A DNA stretch of 64,000 nucleotides from Natronobiforma cellulositropha (GTDB lineage: Archaea; Halobacteriota; Halobacteria; Halobacteriales; Natrialbaceae). Location: positions 1 to 64,000 of the forward strand of contig NZ_JANZXN010000015.1 in the NCBI RefSeq assembly GCF_025629245.1. The letters run 5' to 3'. Below, piece by piece: positions 17,174 through 25,821 of this stretch (position 1 is its first letter; every line of letters starts with the position of its first letter). The notes under the pieces are model-generated. The model was not told where the DNA came from and ran no database searches. It was given only the letters and a program-made list of their open reading frames with translations. Position numbers and translations under genes: made by a program.

Positions 17174-17236
17174 TTGACCTGGTGATAGGTACTTCCAATT
17201 GACTCAGTCAAATAGCGATTTTATTGACCTAGTTAA
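17174..17236. promoter_or_regulatory. Three 13-base palindromic operators at 25-base spacing
   Basis: TTGACCTGGTGAT (17174), TTGACTCAGTCAA (17199) and TTGACCTAGTTAA (17224) start exactly 25 bases apart. The middle copy is a perfect inverted repeat around one base; the others are imperfect. They occupy the divergent promoter region between 16359-17159 and 17275-17739, and are probably bound by the winged-helix protein encoded at 17275. Confidence 0.65.
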
Positions 17237-17274
17237 CCCAAACCATTATGCAGCTGAGAAGGCTGTGTTGAACT

Positions 17275-17739
17275 ATGAGCTACACATCTCCGGGGGGATT
17301 CGATGATCCGTTTGCAGAGCAGCGAAGAGTGCGTGAGCTGCTTTCGCAGGAGACTAGACATCTCATCATCCAGTTGGTTCTCGGCCATCCGGCTCACCTC
17401 GTGTCGCTGGCCGAACTCGACTACATGATCCCGAAGAACGAGGCCGCCATCCTCGACCAGCTCGAGAAGCTACAGGAAGCGGGTGTCCTCGATGTCTACG
17501 TTCACGAACCGAATGCGTCGACGCGGAACCTTCCCTCGAAATTCTGGGGACCGACTGAACACGGTATCGAGATCCTCTACGAACACAACTTCCTTCGGGG
17601 CGTCCCGATAGCACGCGCAGTCTACGAGGAGACGCAAAAATCTGAGCGAGTGGTGCGCCACGAGGGTGCACCGCGGCCGGACCTTCCTGAGGCCGTCACT
17701 GAAGCCCTCGAGTTCGATGAGCCCGAGTCCGAGACCTGA
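17275..17739 (+). CDS. Winged-helix DNA-binding protein
   Basis: The protein has 154 residues. A winged helix runs from about residue 24: ETRHLIIQLVLGHPAHLVSLAELDYMI, then AAILDQLEKLQEAGVL, and a wing ending PSKFWGPTEHGIEIL. This form is common in PadR/ArsR-like haloarchaeal regulators. It is divergent from the 16359 gene and the site trio between them suggests it controls both. Its stop is 7 bases from an IS right end at 17747, so the downstream region has been hit by a mobile element. Confidence 0.7.
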   Translation: MSYTSPGGFDDPFAEQRRVRELLSQETRHLIIQLVLGHPAHLVSLAELDYMIPKNEAAILDQLEKLQEAGVLDVYVHEPNASTRNLPSKFWGPTEHGIEILYEHNFLRGVPIARAVYEETQKSERVVRHEGAPRPDLPEAVTEALEFDEPESET

Positions 17740-17746
17740 CGCTCTG

Positions 17747-17776
17747 TGACATCCTCCCCGCGCTGACGCGCGAGAT
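17747..17776 (-). mobile_element. Right end of an IS200/IS605-type element, minus orientation
   Basis: Read on the minus strand, a CGCGC-GTCA-GCGCG stem-loop is followed by GGGGAGGATGTCA (TGACATCCTCCCC on plus, 17747-17759). The same terminus is found at the window's left end and in the complete element near 49553. No tnpB coding follows to the right, so only the end seems to remain. Confidence 0.6.
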
Positions 17777-17793
17777 TTTGCGCCTATCTTGGC

Positions 17794-18036
17794 ATGGGTC
17801 TCGAACCACCGGCGGCCTACCGGCTGCTCGGACCCGGACAGTACGACTTCACGATCACGTACCTCCACGTCGAGCTGTACCCGGAGTACTTCGATACGAA
17901 CGCCGACATCCCCGGCTACGAGTACGACTTCGTGCCGGGCACCGACGCCCTCGCGAACGCACCCGACTCACTCGAGCGAACCGAGACGACGGCGTCGGTC
18001 TACGGCCGCGTCCGTGACGCCCGCTGTCGGCGCTGA
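17794..18036 (+). pseudogene. Possible gene remnant beside the IS end
   Basis: An 80-residue open frame (from MGLEPPAAYRLL, ending in RCRR) lies between the IS end and cofD. It has reasonable codon use and a segment TITYLHVELYPEYFDTNAD that looks like real protein, but no family is recognised and the start abuts the IS end. It may be the 3' part of a gene whose front was removed. Confidence 0.3.
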
Positions 18037-18116
18037 CGAACTCCCGGCGGTGTTCGACCGAAACCGACAGACGCAGGCCGCAAGTGATTAAGTGCCCCCG
18101 GTGAGAGGGTGAAGAC

Positions 18117-19109
18117 ATGGTAACGTTTCTCTCCGGAGGCACCGGCACGCCGAAGTTGCTGGACGGTGCCGCCGTCGCGTTCTCACCGGAGGAGACGACG
18201 GTCGTCGCGAATACGGGAGACGACGTCGAACTCGGGGGGTTGTTCGTCTCGCCGGACATCGACACGCTCCTCTTTCAGGGTGGGGACGTCCTCGACAGAG
18301 AGCGCTGGTGGGGGATCAACAACGACACCCACCGCACGAACGAGGCGCTGATGGACGTCGCCGAGGCGGCCGGACTCGAGACCGGCCCGCAGTACCTCGC
18401 GGACGACGCCCAGACGAGCGGCCGGTGGCTCTCGCGCTGGCGGCGCTTCTCTGGCGTCGCCGAGTTCATGACCATCGGCGACCGCGACCGCGCCGTCCAC
18501 ATCACCCGGACGAGCCTCCTCGACGGGGGCGGGACGCTCTCGGAGGTGACCGCGACGCTCGCGCGCGCGTTCGGTCTCGAGTACGAACTCCTCCCGATGA
18601 GCGACGACCCGGTCGCGACGCTGGTCCACACCGACGAGGGGGTGATGCACTTCCAGGAGTTCTGGATCGACCGCCGCGCCGAACCCGCCGTCGAGACCGT
18701 CGAGTTCCGTGGCTCGACGGGTGCCCAGCCCGCGCCGGGCGTGCTCGAGGCGCTCGAGGACGTGGTCGTCGTCGGTCCCTCGAACCCGGTGACGAGCATC
18801 GGCCCGATTCTCTCGCTGCCGGGGGTCGCAGACGCCCTCGCCGAGACGACCGTCGTCGTGGTCTCGCCCTTTATCGGTGACGAGACCTTCTCGGGACCCG
18901 CGGCGAAACTCATGGACGTCGTCGGGGCCGAGGCGAGTTCGGCGGGTCTCGTCACCGCGTTCCCCTTCGCCGACGCCTTCGTCATCGACAAGGGAGACGA
19001 CGTGACGTTCTCCCAGCCGACGGTGCGGACCGACATCACCATCGACTCGCCCGAGGACGCAGAACGGGTCGTCCGCGCCGTCGAGATGGCCATCGAGAAG
19101 GTCACCTGA
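18117..19109 (+). CDS. cofD: 2-phospho-L-lactate transferase (F420 synthesis)
   Basis: The protein has 330 residues. CofD transfers the lactyl (or enolpyruvyl) phosphate unit to FO to give coenzyme F420-0, the hydride carrier of archaea. The family marks are clear: [12 protein letters not shown] at the N terminus, [26 protein letters not shown]-like segment, [16 protein letters not shown] (about 220) and VVVSPFIGD. It is the first gene of a tightly packed four-gene operon; its TGA overlaps the next ATG by one base. GAGAGGGTG before the ATG is a likely ribosome site. Confidence 0.96.
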   Translation: MVTFLSGGTGTPKLLDGAAVAFSPEETTVVANTGDDVELGGLFVSPDIDTLLFQGGDVLDRERWWGINNDTHRTNEALMDVAEAAGLETGPQYLADDAQTSGRWLSRWRRFSGVAEFMTIGDRDRAVHITRTSLLDGGGTLSEVTATLARAFGLEYELLPMSDDPVATLVHTDEGVMHFQEFWIDRRAEPAVETVEFRGSTGAQPAPGVLEALEDVVVVGPSNPVTSIGPILSLPGVADALAETTVVVVSPFIGDETFSGPAAKLMDVVGAEASSAGLVTAFPFADAFVIDKGDDVTFSQPTVRTDITIDSPEDAERVVRAVEMAIEKVT

Positions 19110-19870
19110 TGTTCTCGCCACCGCTCGTCCTCGCGAGTCTCAGCGGCAACTCGGACGCCGCGTGGGCCCGCGCCGGGAGCGCCTCCGCGGGTGGTGCCAT
19201 CCTCGGGGGCGTCGCCCTCGACGCACCCGCCAGAGACGCCGCCCGTGACCTCGTCGCCCGCGGGCGCGAGGAGTTTCTCCCCGCCGATCCGCTCGCGTTC
19301 CTCGAGCGAGAACTCGCCGTACTCGAGGATTGCCCGATCAGCGCGGGCGTCAACGTCCGCTCGAGTACGGTCGGTCCGGTCGTCGAGGCGGCGCGGCTCT
19401 GTCGTGACCGGGAGACTCTCCTCGAGATCAACGCCCACTGTCGCCAGCCCGAACTCCGTGCCGTCGGCTGTGGAGAGACGCTGCTGAGCGATGAGGCGCG
19501 TCTCTCCGAGTACGTCGAGCGGGCCGCAGCCACCGGCGCGACCGTCGGCGTCAAGGTACGCGCGGAGGTCCCCGGTGTCGACCTCCCGGCGCTCGCGGGC
19601 ACGCTCGCGGCAGCGGGGGCGACGTACATTCACGTCGACGCGATGGACAGCGAGGCGGTCGTCGGCGAGGTCGCCGCCGCGAGCGATCTGTACCTGATCG
19701 CCAACAACGGCGTGCGCGACGAGGCGACGATCCGCGAGTACCTCGATTACGGTGCCGACGCCGTCAGTGTCGGTCGTCCGAGCGAGGACCCGGCGGCACT
19801 CGCGCGAATTCGCCGAGCGCTCGAGTCAGTCCTCGACTCCTCGGCCGCTGCCCGCGAACCTCAACGCTAA
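19109..19870 (+). CDS. tRNA-dihydrouridine synthase-like TIM-barrel protein
   Basis: The protein has 253 residues, shorter than a classic Dus (about 320). Flavin-barrel features are seen: NAHCRQPEL with a Cys in the catalytic-loop position, VGVKVRAEV, YIHVDAMDS, LIANNGVRD and GADAVSVGRPSED. It resembles the methanogen MJ0144 group, usually labelled tRNA-dihydrouridine synthase without proof. Its place in an operon with cofD and CitG-like and DUF447 genes points to a cofactor pathway at least as strongly as to tRNA. Start overlaps the cofD stop (TGATG). Confidence 0.75.
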   Translation: MFSPPLVLASLSGNSDAAWARAGSASAGGAILGGVALDAPARDAARDLVARGREEFLPADPLAFLERELAVLEDCPISAGVNVRSSTVGPVVEAARLCRDRETLLEINAHCRQPELRAVGCGETLLSDEARLSEYVERAAATGATVGVKVRAEVPGVDLPALAGTLAAAGATYIHVDAMDSEAVVGEVAAASDLYLIANNGVRDEATIREYLDYGADAVSVGRPSEDPAALARIRRALESVLDSSAAAREPQR

Positions 19871-19897
19871 GGTGTCGGCCGAAGCATCTCGAGACAC

Positions 19898-20743
19898 ATG
19901 CGAACCCCCGCTCAGAACGCGGAACTGGCGCTCTTACTCGAGGTGTGTGGGACGCCGAAGCCGGGCAACGTCGACAGGGACAGAGACCTCGACGACCTCC
20001 GGTTCGAACACTTCCTCGCCGGTGCCGTCGGTGCACAGAACGGTCTCCGGCTGGCTGAGAACGGTGCGGCGGTCGGAACCGCCTTCGAGCGCGCCGTCGC
20101 AGGTATGGCTCGCCAGCGCGGCGGAAACACCCAGTTCGGCGCGCTCTTGCTCCTGACGCCGCTGGTCTGTGCCTCGCGGACGGACCTCTCACAGCCGGTC
20201 GTCGAGTCGGTCGTCGAAGAGACGACCGTCGCCGACGCCGCCGACTTCTACCGCGCGTTCGACCACGTCGAGGTCTTCGTCTCCGAGCCACCGGCGGACC
20301 TCGACGCACTCGACGTCCGCCGGGGCAGCGACGCGATTCCCGCCCTCGAGTCGCGCGGGCTGACGCTACTCGAGGTGCTCGCCGGCGGGGTGCCGGGCGA
20401 CGACGTGGCCCGCGAGTGGGTCACCGGCTTCGAACGCTCGTTTCGCGCCGCTGAACGGCTCGCTACGAGCGAGGGACCGGTCCAGCGCCGGGCCGCGGAG
20501 ACGTTCCTCTCGCTGCTGGCGGAACGACCCGACACGCTCGTCGCCAAACGCCACGGCGAAGCCGTCGCCGCCGAGGTGACCGAGCGCGCGGCCGCACTCG
20601 AGGACGCGCTCGCCGACGACCCGGCCGCCGTCGACGCCTTCGCCGACGAACTCGTCTCCCAGGGGATCAACCCGGGGACGACGGCGGACGTGACGGCCGC
20701 CGGACTCTACATCGCCCTCGAGCGGGAGGCGCTCGAGGTATGA
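19898..20743 (+). CDS. Triphosphoribosyl-dephospho-CoA synthase (CitG)-like protein
   Basis: The protein has 281 residues. TPKPGNVDRDRD near residue 19 is the conserved N-terminal motif of CitG/MdcB, and NTQFGALLLLTPL and GGVPGDDVAREWV fit the helical fold. In bacteria the family makes the citrate-lyase prosthetic group, which haloarchaea lack, so another ribosylation or phosphoribosyl transfer in cofactor synthesis is likely. Related archaeal and methylotroph genes sit in methanopterin-type clusters, as recalled. Its stop overlaps the DUF447 start by four bases (ATGA). Confidence 0.82.
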   Translation: MRTPAQNAELALLLEVCGTPKPGNVDRDRDLDDLRFEHFLAGAVGAQNGLRLAENGAAVGTAFERAVAGMARQRGGNTQFGALLLLTPLVCASRTDLSQPVVESVVEETTVADAADFYRAFDHVEVFVSEPPADLDALDVRRGSDAIPALESRGLTLLEVLAGGVPGDDVAREWVTGFERSFRAAERLATSEGPVQRRAAETFLSLLAERPDTLVAKRHGEAVAAEVTERAAALEDALADDPAAVDAFADELVSQGINPGTTADVTAAGLYIALEREALEV

Positions 20744-21372
20744 GCGACGGGACGGAGGCGTGGCCCGTCGACCTCTGTGGCGTCACCGAGACGGTGGTGG
20801 CGACGCGCGGGCCGACCGGCCGCTGGAACCTCGCGGCGCTGGGGCTGTTCGCCGAGGACGCGGCGGACGAACCGGCGAACGGTCCCGCCGTCACCGCGAC
20901 GACCTGGGGCCGGACCCGCACCCGGGGGAATTTCGAGCGCGAGGGCGAGGGCTACGTCCAGTTCACCGCCGACCCGCTCGCGTTCGTCGAGACCGCGCTC
21001 ACGGTCTGGGAACTCGAGTGCGAGACCGACGAACGGCCACTGATCGACTCGGCGACCGCCTGGGTCCGTGTCCGCGCCGAGCGGGCCGACACCGGAACGG
21101 ACGACGGCACCGAGTGGGTCCGCTGGCGGCTCGCCCCGCTCGAGTCGGGCGTCCTCGAGCGGACGGTGCCGACGCTCACCCGCGCCAGCGGTGCCGTCGT
21201 CGAGGCGAGCGTGGCCGCCTCGCGGCTGGGTGTCGCCGGGTTCGACGACCGCGACCTCGAGCGTCGCCTCGAGTGGTGTCGCGAGGTCGTCGAGCGGACG
21301 GGCTGTGAACGAGAGCGGGCGGCGCTCGAACGGGTGCTCACAGCAGCGGCGGAGCGGCGGTCGGAGCGGTAG
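20740..21372 (+). CDS. DUF447 family protein
   Basis: The protein has 210 residues. The opening VTETVVATRGPTGRWNLAALGLF and the central TWGRTRTRGNFEREGEGYVQFT are typical of DUF447, a flavin-reductase-like split barrel. SLE-rich helices make up the C-terminal half, with RLGVAGFDDRDLERRLEWCREVVE. The function is undetermined; linkage to cofD and the CitG-like gene points to F420 or pterin-type cofactor synthesis. It ends the operon and is convergent with the phospholipase D-like gene, 47 bases away. Confidence 0.85.
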   Translation: MSDGTEAWPVDLCGVTETVVATRGPTGRWNLAALGLFAEDAADEPANGPAVTATTWGRTRTRGNFEREGEGYVQFTADPLAFVETALTVWELECETDERPLIDSATAWVRVRAERADTGTDDGTEWVRWRLAPLESGVLERTVPTLTRASGAVVEASVAASRLGVAGFDDRDLERRLEWCREVVERTGCERERAALERVLTAAAERRSER

Positions 21373-21419
21373 ATGCTCGCTGGCTGGTCGGCTGTGGGAC
21401 GGACGCAGGAGAGCCGGGA

Positions 21420-22076
21420 TCAGACGAATCGGAACAGCCCCGAGAAGACGAGGACGAGAAACAGGACGGGCATCACCCTGAGCGCGACGTTCCGCATCGG
21501 GAGCAAGCGCGCTTTGTTCGACCAGTTGACGAACGAACTGCCGACCTGGACCGGGGCGAAGACGTCGCGTCGGCGCAGCGGCGCGGAGGTCTCGACGAGG
21601 TGTTCGGCCCACTCGAGAAACGGCTTCAGGTCGGGGTGGTCGACGGTCTCGCGGCGCATCTCGAGACCGAGTTCGACGTTGTACTCGAAGGCGACCTGGG
21701 TGATGTTCGCCGAGCCGATGATACACAGCGGCTCGGGACCGTCGCGGAGGTAGAGCTTCGCGTGTAGACCGCGTGGCTGTTTGTAGATGCGGACCTGGTC
21801 GCCCGCGTCGAGCGCCCAGAGGTCGTAGGCGATGCGCGAGGAGAACTGATCGGAGGCGGGCCCGACGACGACCCGAAGCTGGTTCTCCGGCGAGCGCTCG
21901 AGAAACGAGACGACGTCGTCACGGATCGACCGGTAGCCCTGGTAGGTGAAGTAGCCGCTGACGAGATAGATCGTGCCGTCGCCGGCGAAGAGGTCGGCGA
22001 GTGAGTCGAGGACGCGGCGCTCACCGTCGTTCGTACCGAGCAGGTCGACGGTCTGTACCGCCTCGAGATCGGTCAT
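21420..22076 (-). CDS. Phospholipase D-like protein with C-terminal membrane anchor
   Basis: The protein has 218 residues. A single HKD motif is visible in LHAKLYLRDG...IGSANIT, the catalytic signature of the PLD superfamily; since one site needs two HKD motifs, it probably acts as a dimer. The C-terminal 22 residues (RVMPVLFLVLVFSGLF) form a membrane helix. Substrate may be a phospholipid or nucleic acid; single-HKD enzymes with this N-terminal YLVSGYFTYQGYRSI segment resemble nuclease types. The start at 22076 is the Met of MTDLEAV. An EEP-family gene lies 60 bases upstream on the same strand. Confidence 0.78.
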   Translation of the reverse strand: MTDLEAVQTVDLLGTNDGERRVLDSLADLFAGDGTIYLVSGYFTYQGYRSIRDDVVSFLERSPENQLRVVVGPASDQFSSRIAYDLWALDAGDQVRIYKQPRGLHAKLYLRDGPEPLCIIGSANITQVAFEYNVELGLEMRRETVDHPDLKPFLEWAEHLVETSAPLRRRDVFAPVQVGSSFVNWSNKARLLPMRNVALRVMPVLFLVLVFSGLFRFV

Positions 22077-22136
22077 CGTGGCTTCTCTGGTGGGGGAGCT
22101 ATTGAACGCCCCTGTTCGCTCGTTTGCCACCGTCTC

Positions 22137-22913
22137 TCACCCGGTCTCGAGGACGATCGGCCGGTGATCTGAGAGCTGTACGTCGAGGACGTCACAGCGC
22201 TCGACGGGCAGCTCCGGCGAACAGAAGAAGAGGTCGAGCGTCCGCGAGGAGACGAGCAAGTCGTCGAGCGGCCGTGACGGAATGGTCTCGCCGGGGACCT
22301 GGGCCTCGAGACCCGCCGTCTCCGCGAAGCCGCCGACGCCGTCGCTCCCGTCGAAGCTGTTGAAGTCACCGGTGACGATGACCTCCCGTCCGTCGGCACG
22401 CGTCTCGACCAGTTCGGCGAGTTCGCGAAGCTGTCGACGCCTGCTCCGGGCACCGAGCGAGAGGTGGACGACGAACAGTACCGTCTCGCTCGTCAACTCG
22501 ACCTCGAGCACCAGGCGCTTCCGTCCGGCCGAGAGGTAGTGCGTTCGCGTCGTTCGATCCGACCGGTACAACACCGCGTTTCCGAGGTGGCCGAAGAACG
22601 GGAGCGAGGGGACGACACCCGCCTCGCCGTACTTGTTGGCGACGCGCCCGCCGTAGGCCAGTCCGCGCTCGGTGAGCCGTTCACGCAGCGTCTCGAACTG
22701 GCCGTCGGTGACCGTCCGGTGTGAACCCTGGTCGACCTCGAGCAGCGAGACCACGTCCGGGCGTTCGCGCTCGATGAGGGCACAGAGGCGCTCGAGCGAG
22801 CGGCGTTCGACGGCGGTGTCTCCGAGAACGGAGCCGACCGGTGGCGGGACGTATCCCCAGAGCACGTTCTCGTAGCCGAGCAGGTAGCCGGCGTTACAGG
22901 TGAGCAGTTTCAT
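22137..22913 (-). CDS. Endonuclease/exonuclease/phosphatase (EEP) family protein
   Basis: The protein has 258 residues. The EEP fold is shown by MKLLTCNAGYLL (Asn of the metal site), DVVSLLEVDQGSHR (Glu metal ligand), VIVTGDFNSF (GDFN) and the C-terminal LSDHRPIVLE (SDH). Members hydrolyse phosphodiester bonds in DNA, RNA or lipid head groups. The substrate is unknown. It shares orientation with the PLD-like gene, and both would cut phosphodiesters, which may indicate a common job such as repair or lipid turnover. Confidence 0.85.
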   Translation of the reverse strand: MKLLTCNAGYLLGYENVLWGYVPPPVGSVLGDTAVERRSLERLCALIERERPDVVSLLEVDQGSHRTVTDGQFETLRERLTERGLAYGGRVANKYGEAGVVPSLPFFGHLGNAVLYRSDRTTRTHYLSAGRKRLVLEVELTSETVLFVVHLSLGARSRRRQLRELAELVETRADGREVIVTGDFNSFDGSDGVGGFAETAGLEAQVPGETIPSRPLDDLLVSSRTLDLFFCSPELPVERCDVLDVQLSDHRPIVLETG

Positions 22914-23057
22914 GGCAACGGCGGACGCGTCCGCTTCGTTCAGGTGAGCAGGAACTCCCGAGAGATAACGATGTTGCTCGAGACTGTCACCAGTTCACAC
23001 GGCTCCGTCCCGTCCAGCGTCGTCGCCAGCGAGCGTCGGAGCCTCTCCAGTTCGAGT

Positions 23058-24056
23058 TCAGTCGGCCGGATCCGGCGTCTCGGGTGTGTGGCCGGCGTCC
23101 GACTGTTCCTCGCTGATCGGCTCGTCGTTCTCGGCTTTCGCCATGAGTTCGGAGAACTTCTCGGAGTTCTCCTCGAGCCACGCCATCGTCTCGCTGTCCG
23201 GCGTCTCGTCACGCTGTTCGATGAGGAAGGTCGTGACGACGACGGTTTTGACCCACGGTTTGACGACGCCCGTGTGAACGACGGCGACCATGCCGGCGAC
23301 GAACACCCACGAGATGATCTGGAGCGATCCGGGGAGGAAGTCGATCGCGACGGCGACGGGCGCGAGCATCGAGAGCAGGACGAACGAGAGTACGTACATC
23401 CCCAGCACGATCAGGAGGGTCGACCCGAGAACCATCTTCCAGGTCTTCCCGTAGAGCACGAGTCCGTCGCGGGCCGACCGCCAGCGGTTCTCGTTTCGGT
23501 CGACGAACATGTACGCCAGGATCGCGTTGTCGAGGTACCGCGCTGCGAGCACGATGGACTTCTGGACGATCGTGATCAACGTCTGCAGCTGCTGGGGGAT
23601 CGGCAGCGGAATCATCGCCTCGACTCGAGCGACCGAGTTGTTGAACTGCTTGATCACCGCGTCGACGAGCATACTGACCGCCCACAGCCCGGTGGCCGAC
23701 ACGAAGTAGTCTCCGACCTGTTTCATCCCGTACTTGATCTGGTTGTCGGGCACCTCACCCTTGTCGACGATGTGTGCAATCACGGCGATGTGGCCCGTCT
23801 TCACCATGTACAGGAAGTGTTGCTGTATCAGTCGCCAGACGTACGCGAAGGAGGCGAGTCCGAAGAGCATCACTCCCGCGACGATGAGCAGTCCGAGTCC
23901 TCCACCACCCATGAAGAACGTGATCCCCAGCCACGTGATGAGGCTGAGGTACACGACGCCGATCAGTGCGAACGCGACTCCGATTCCGAACTGCAAGAGC
24001 ACGTACGGCATCGTCTGCCGGTACACACTCGTCGCCTCTCTGAAGTGTAAGACCAT
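23058..24056 (-). CDS. Polytopic membrane protein of unknown function
   Basis: The protein has 332 residues. Roughly six hydrophobic segments are seen (about 17-43, 46-80, 120-140, 205-235, 240-265), with conserved-looking stretches such as WRLIQQHFLYMVKTGHIAVI and YLDNAILAYMFVDRNENRW between them, and a charged C-terminal tail of about 55 residues. No named family is recognised. ATTTAAAT at 24081-24088 lies 25-32 bases upstream, giving a leaderless start. The gap 22914-23057 before the next gene downstream holds nothing I can identify. Confidence 0.7.
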   Translation of the reverse strand: MVLHFREATSVYRQTMPYVLLQFGIGVAFALIGVVYLSLITWLGITFFMGGGGLGLLIVAGVMLFGLASFAYVWRLIQQHFLYMVKTGHIAVIAHIVDKGEVPDNQIKYGMKQVGDYFVSATGLWAVSMLVDAVIKQFNNSVARVEAMIPLPIPQQLQTLITIVQKSIVLAARYLDNAILAYMFVDRNENRWRSARDGLVLYGKTWKMVLGSTLLIVLGMYVLSFVLLSMLAPVAVAIDFLPGSLQIISWVFVAGMVAVVHTGVVKPWVKTVVVTTFLIEQRDETPDSETMAWLEENSEKFSELMAKAENDEPISEEQSDAGHTPETPDPAD

Positions 24057-24338
24057 CGTTTCGGATTGCTAACCACTCCTATTTAAATGTGGCTTTTCCA
24101 ATTCTTATTTTCACCACTAACTCGGTGCAATAGTGGCGGTTCTCCCGTTCGACCGGTCGTGAACCCGACGTGTGGGCGATCTGAGCGGGGACACCGCCGT
24201 ACTGACGACGACCCATCTCGTCCGGCAGGCCGAACGCCGTGAAGGGGTATTCGATGGGATGTGTCCGAAGCAAGCGGGCTTTCCCGTCCACCGGTGAAAA
24301 TGGTGTGTTATAAGAGTCTCTAGAAAGAACCCGCCCCT
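24057..24338. promoter_or_regulatory. Divergent promoter region
   Basis: No convincing gene lies here. ATTTAAAT (24081-24088, minus) serves the membrane protein and TTATAAGA (24308-24315, plus) serves the S17e gene; both are at leaderless spacing. The middle of the region has no structure I recognise. Confidence 0.6.
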
Positions 24339-24530
24339 ATGGCAATCAAACCCGCCTACGTCAAGAAGACCGGGAACCTCCTGTTAGAGCAGTACCCGGA
24401 CGCGTTCACGACCGACTTCGAACAGAACAAAGACAGCGTTACGAAGCTGACCAACATCGAGTCGAAGGGCGTCCGCAACCGCATCGCAGGTTACGTCACC
24501 CACAAGAAAGGCTCGCAGGTTCCGGCGTAA
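24339..24530 (+). CDS. rps17e: 30S ribosomal protein S17e
   Basis: The protein has 63 residues, the usual size of the archaeal S17e protein of the small ribosomal subunit, present in archaea and eukaryotes only. MAIKPAYVKKTGNLLLEQYPDAFTTDFE and the VRNRIAGYVTHK stretch are characteristic. It starts 24 bases after TTATAAGA, so the mRNA is probably leaderless. It appears to be a single-gene unit; the next gene begins 157 bases downstream. Confidence 0.96.
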   Translation: MAIKPAYVKKTGNLLLEQYPDAFTTDFEQNKDSVTKLTNIESKGVRNRIAGYVTHKKGSQVPA

Positions 24531-24687
24531 GACCGATATTTTGCTCTCGGAGCGACCCGCTCGAGCGGTCGCGCCGGCTGACAGCCGTCACCACACCGTC
24601 GCAACCCGACTGCCGTCTCCACTTCCCACTTCGCACACCGGCAACCCCGTCGGCGACCTGAACCCATAGAAGGCTCGCCGCGAAGGG

Positions 24688-25677
24688 ATGGGTATGGATA
24701 CGCGACCACTGGGGACGACCGGCTGGAACGTGACGGAAATCGGTCTCGGCACCTGGAACGTCGGCTCCGACTGGGGCGAGGTGAGCGAGGCAGAGGGCAA
24801 GGCCGCGATTCGCGCCGCACTCGAGGCGGGCATCGACTTCCTCGACACGGCCGACGTCTACGGCGACGGCCGGAGCGAGCGTCTGATCGCCGAGGTACTC
24901 GCCGAGAGCGAGGCCGACCCGGTCGTCGCGACGAAGGCGGGCCGCCGTCTCGACCCGCACACGACCGCGGGCTACAGCCGGGAGAACCTCGAGCGCTTCG
25001 TCGACCGCAGCCGTGAGAACCTCCAGACCGAGACGCTCGACCTCCTCCAGCTCCACTGTCCGCCGACGGACGCCTACTACCGGCCGTCGGTGTTCGAGGC
25101 GCTCGAGGGGCTGGTCGACGACGGCAAGATCGCCCACTACGGCGTCAGCGTCGAGCGCGCCGAGGAGGGGCTGAAAGCCATCGAGTATCCCGGCGTCGAG
25201 ACGGTCCAGATCATCGCCAACCCGTTCCGCCAGCGGCCCACGGAGCTGTTCTTCGAGGAGGCCGCCCGCCGCGATATCGGCGTCATCGTCCGCGTGCCGC
25301 TCGCCTCCGGACTCCTGACCGGCGCGCTCGACGCGGAGACGACCTTCCCCGAGGACGACCACCGCAACTACAACCGCGACGGCGACGCCTTCGACGTCGG
25401 CGAGACCTTCGCGGGCGTCCCCTTCGAGGTCGGACTCGAGGCGGTCGACGCGCTCGAGCGGGCCGTCCCCGACGAGTGGTCGCTGGCGCAGTTCACCCTC
25501 CGGTGGATTCTCGACCACGACGCTGTCTCGACGGTGATCCCCGGCTCGACGAACCCCGAACACGTCGCGGCGAACGTCGAGGCGTCGTCGCTCCGTTCGC
25601 TGACCGACCAGGAGCGCGCGGCGGTCCGGGACGTCTACGACGAGTACGTCCGCGAGCACGTCCACCACCGCTGGTGA
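24688..25677 (+). CDS. Aldo/keto reductase family protein
   Basis: The protein has 329 residues. The AKR barrel shows LGLGTWNVG, FLDTADVYGDGRSE (Asp and Tyr of the catalytic tetrad), VVATKAGRRL (Lys) and LQLHCPPTD (His), with VIPGSTNPEHV (NADP-binding loop) near the end. It likely reduces a sugar-type or other carbonyl with NADPH. An ATG two codons later (24694) is also possible. A second, clearly different AKR is encoded at 61365. No partner gene suggests a substrate. Confidence 0.88.
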   Translation: MGMDTRPLGTTGWNVTEIGLGTWNVGSDWGEVSEAEGKAAIRAALEAGIDFLDTADVYGDGRSERLIAEVLAESEADPVVATKAGRRLDPHTTAGYSRENLERFVDRSRENLQTETLDLLQLHCPPTDAYYRPSVFEALEGLVDDGKIAHYGVSVERAEEGLKAIEYPGVETVQIIANPFRQRPTELFFEEAARRDIGVIVRVPLASGLLTGALDAETTFPEDDHRNYNRDGDAFDVGETFAGVPFEVGLEAVDALERAVPDEWSLAQFTLRWILDHDAVSTVIPGSTNPEHVAANVEASSLRSLTDQERAAVRDVYDEYVREHVHHRW

Positions 25678-25821
25678 GGCTCACGCACTCACGCCGTGGC
25701 TGAGTCCTGCGTCCTCGCCCGACGTTCGTGTCCCAGAGCGGCCAGCACGTCAAACGTTCCTGATAGACAATGTGAAACAAAACCCAAACGCCTTTGCGCC
25801 ACCGATGCTGAGTCCTCGCCA

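Noticed and set aside
22944-24050. Open frame of 368 codons on the plus strand
   Set aside because: Antisense to the polytopic membrane protein, whose helices and promoter are convincing.
24079-24291. Minus-strand frame of 70 codons
   Set aside because: It covers the promoter of the membrane protein gene and has no family or codon support.
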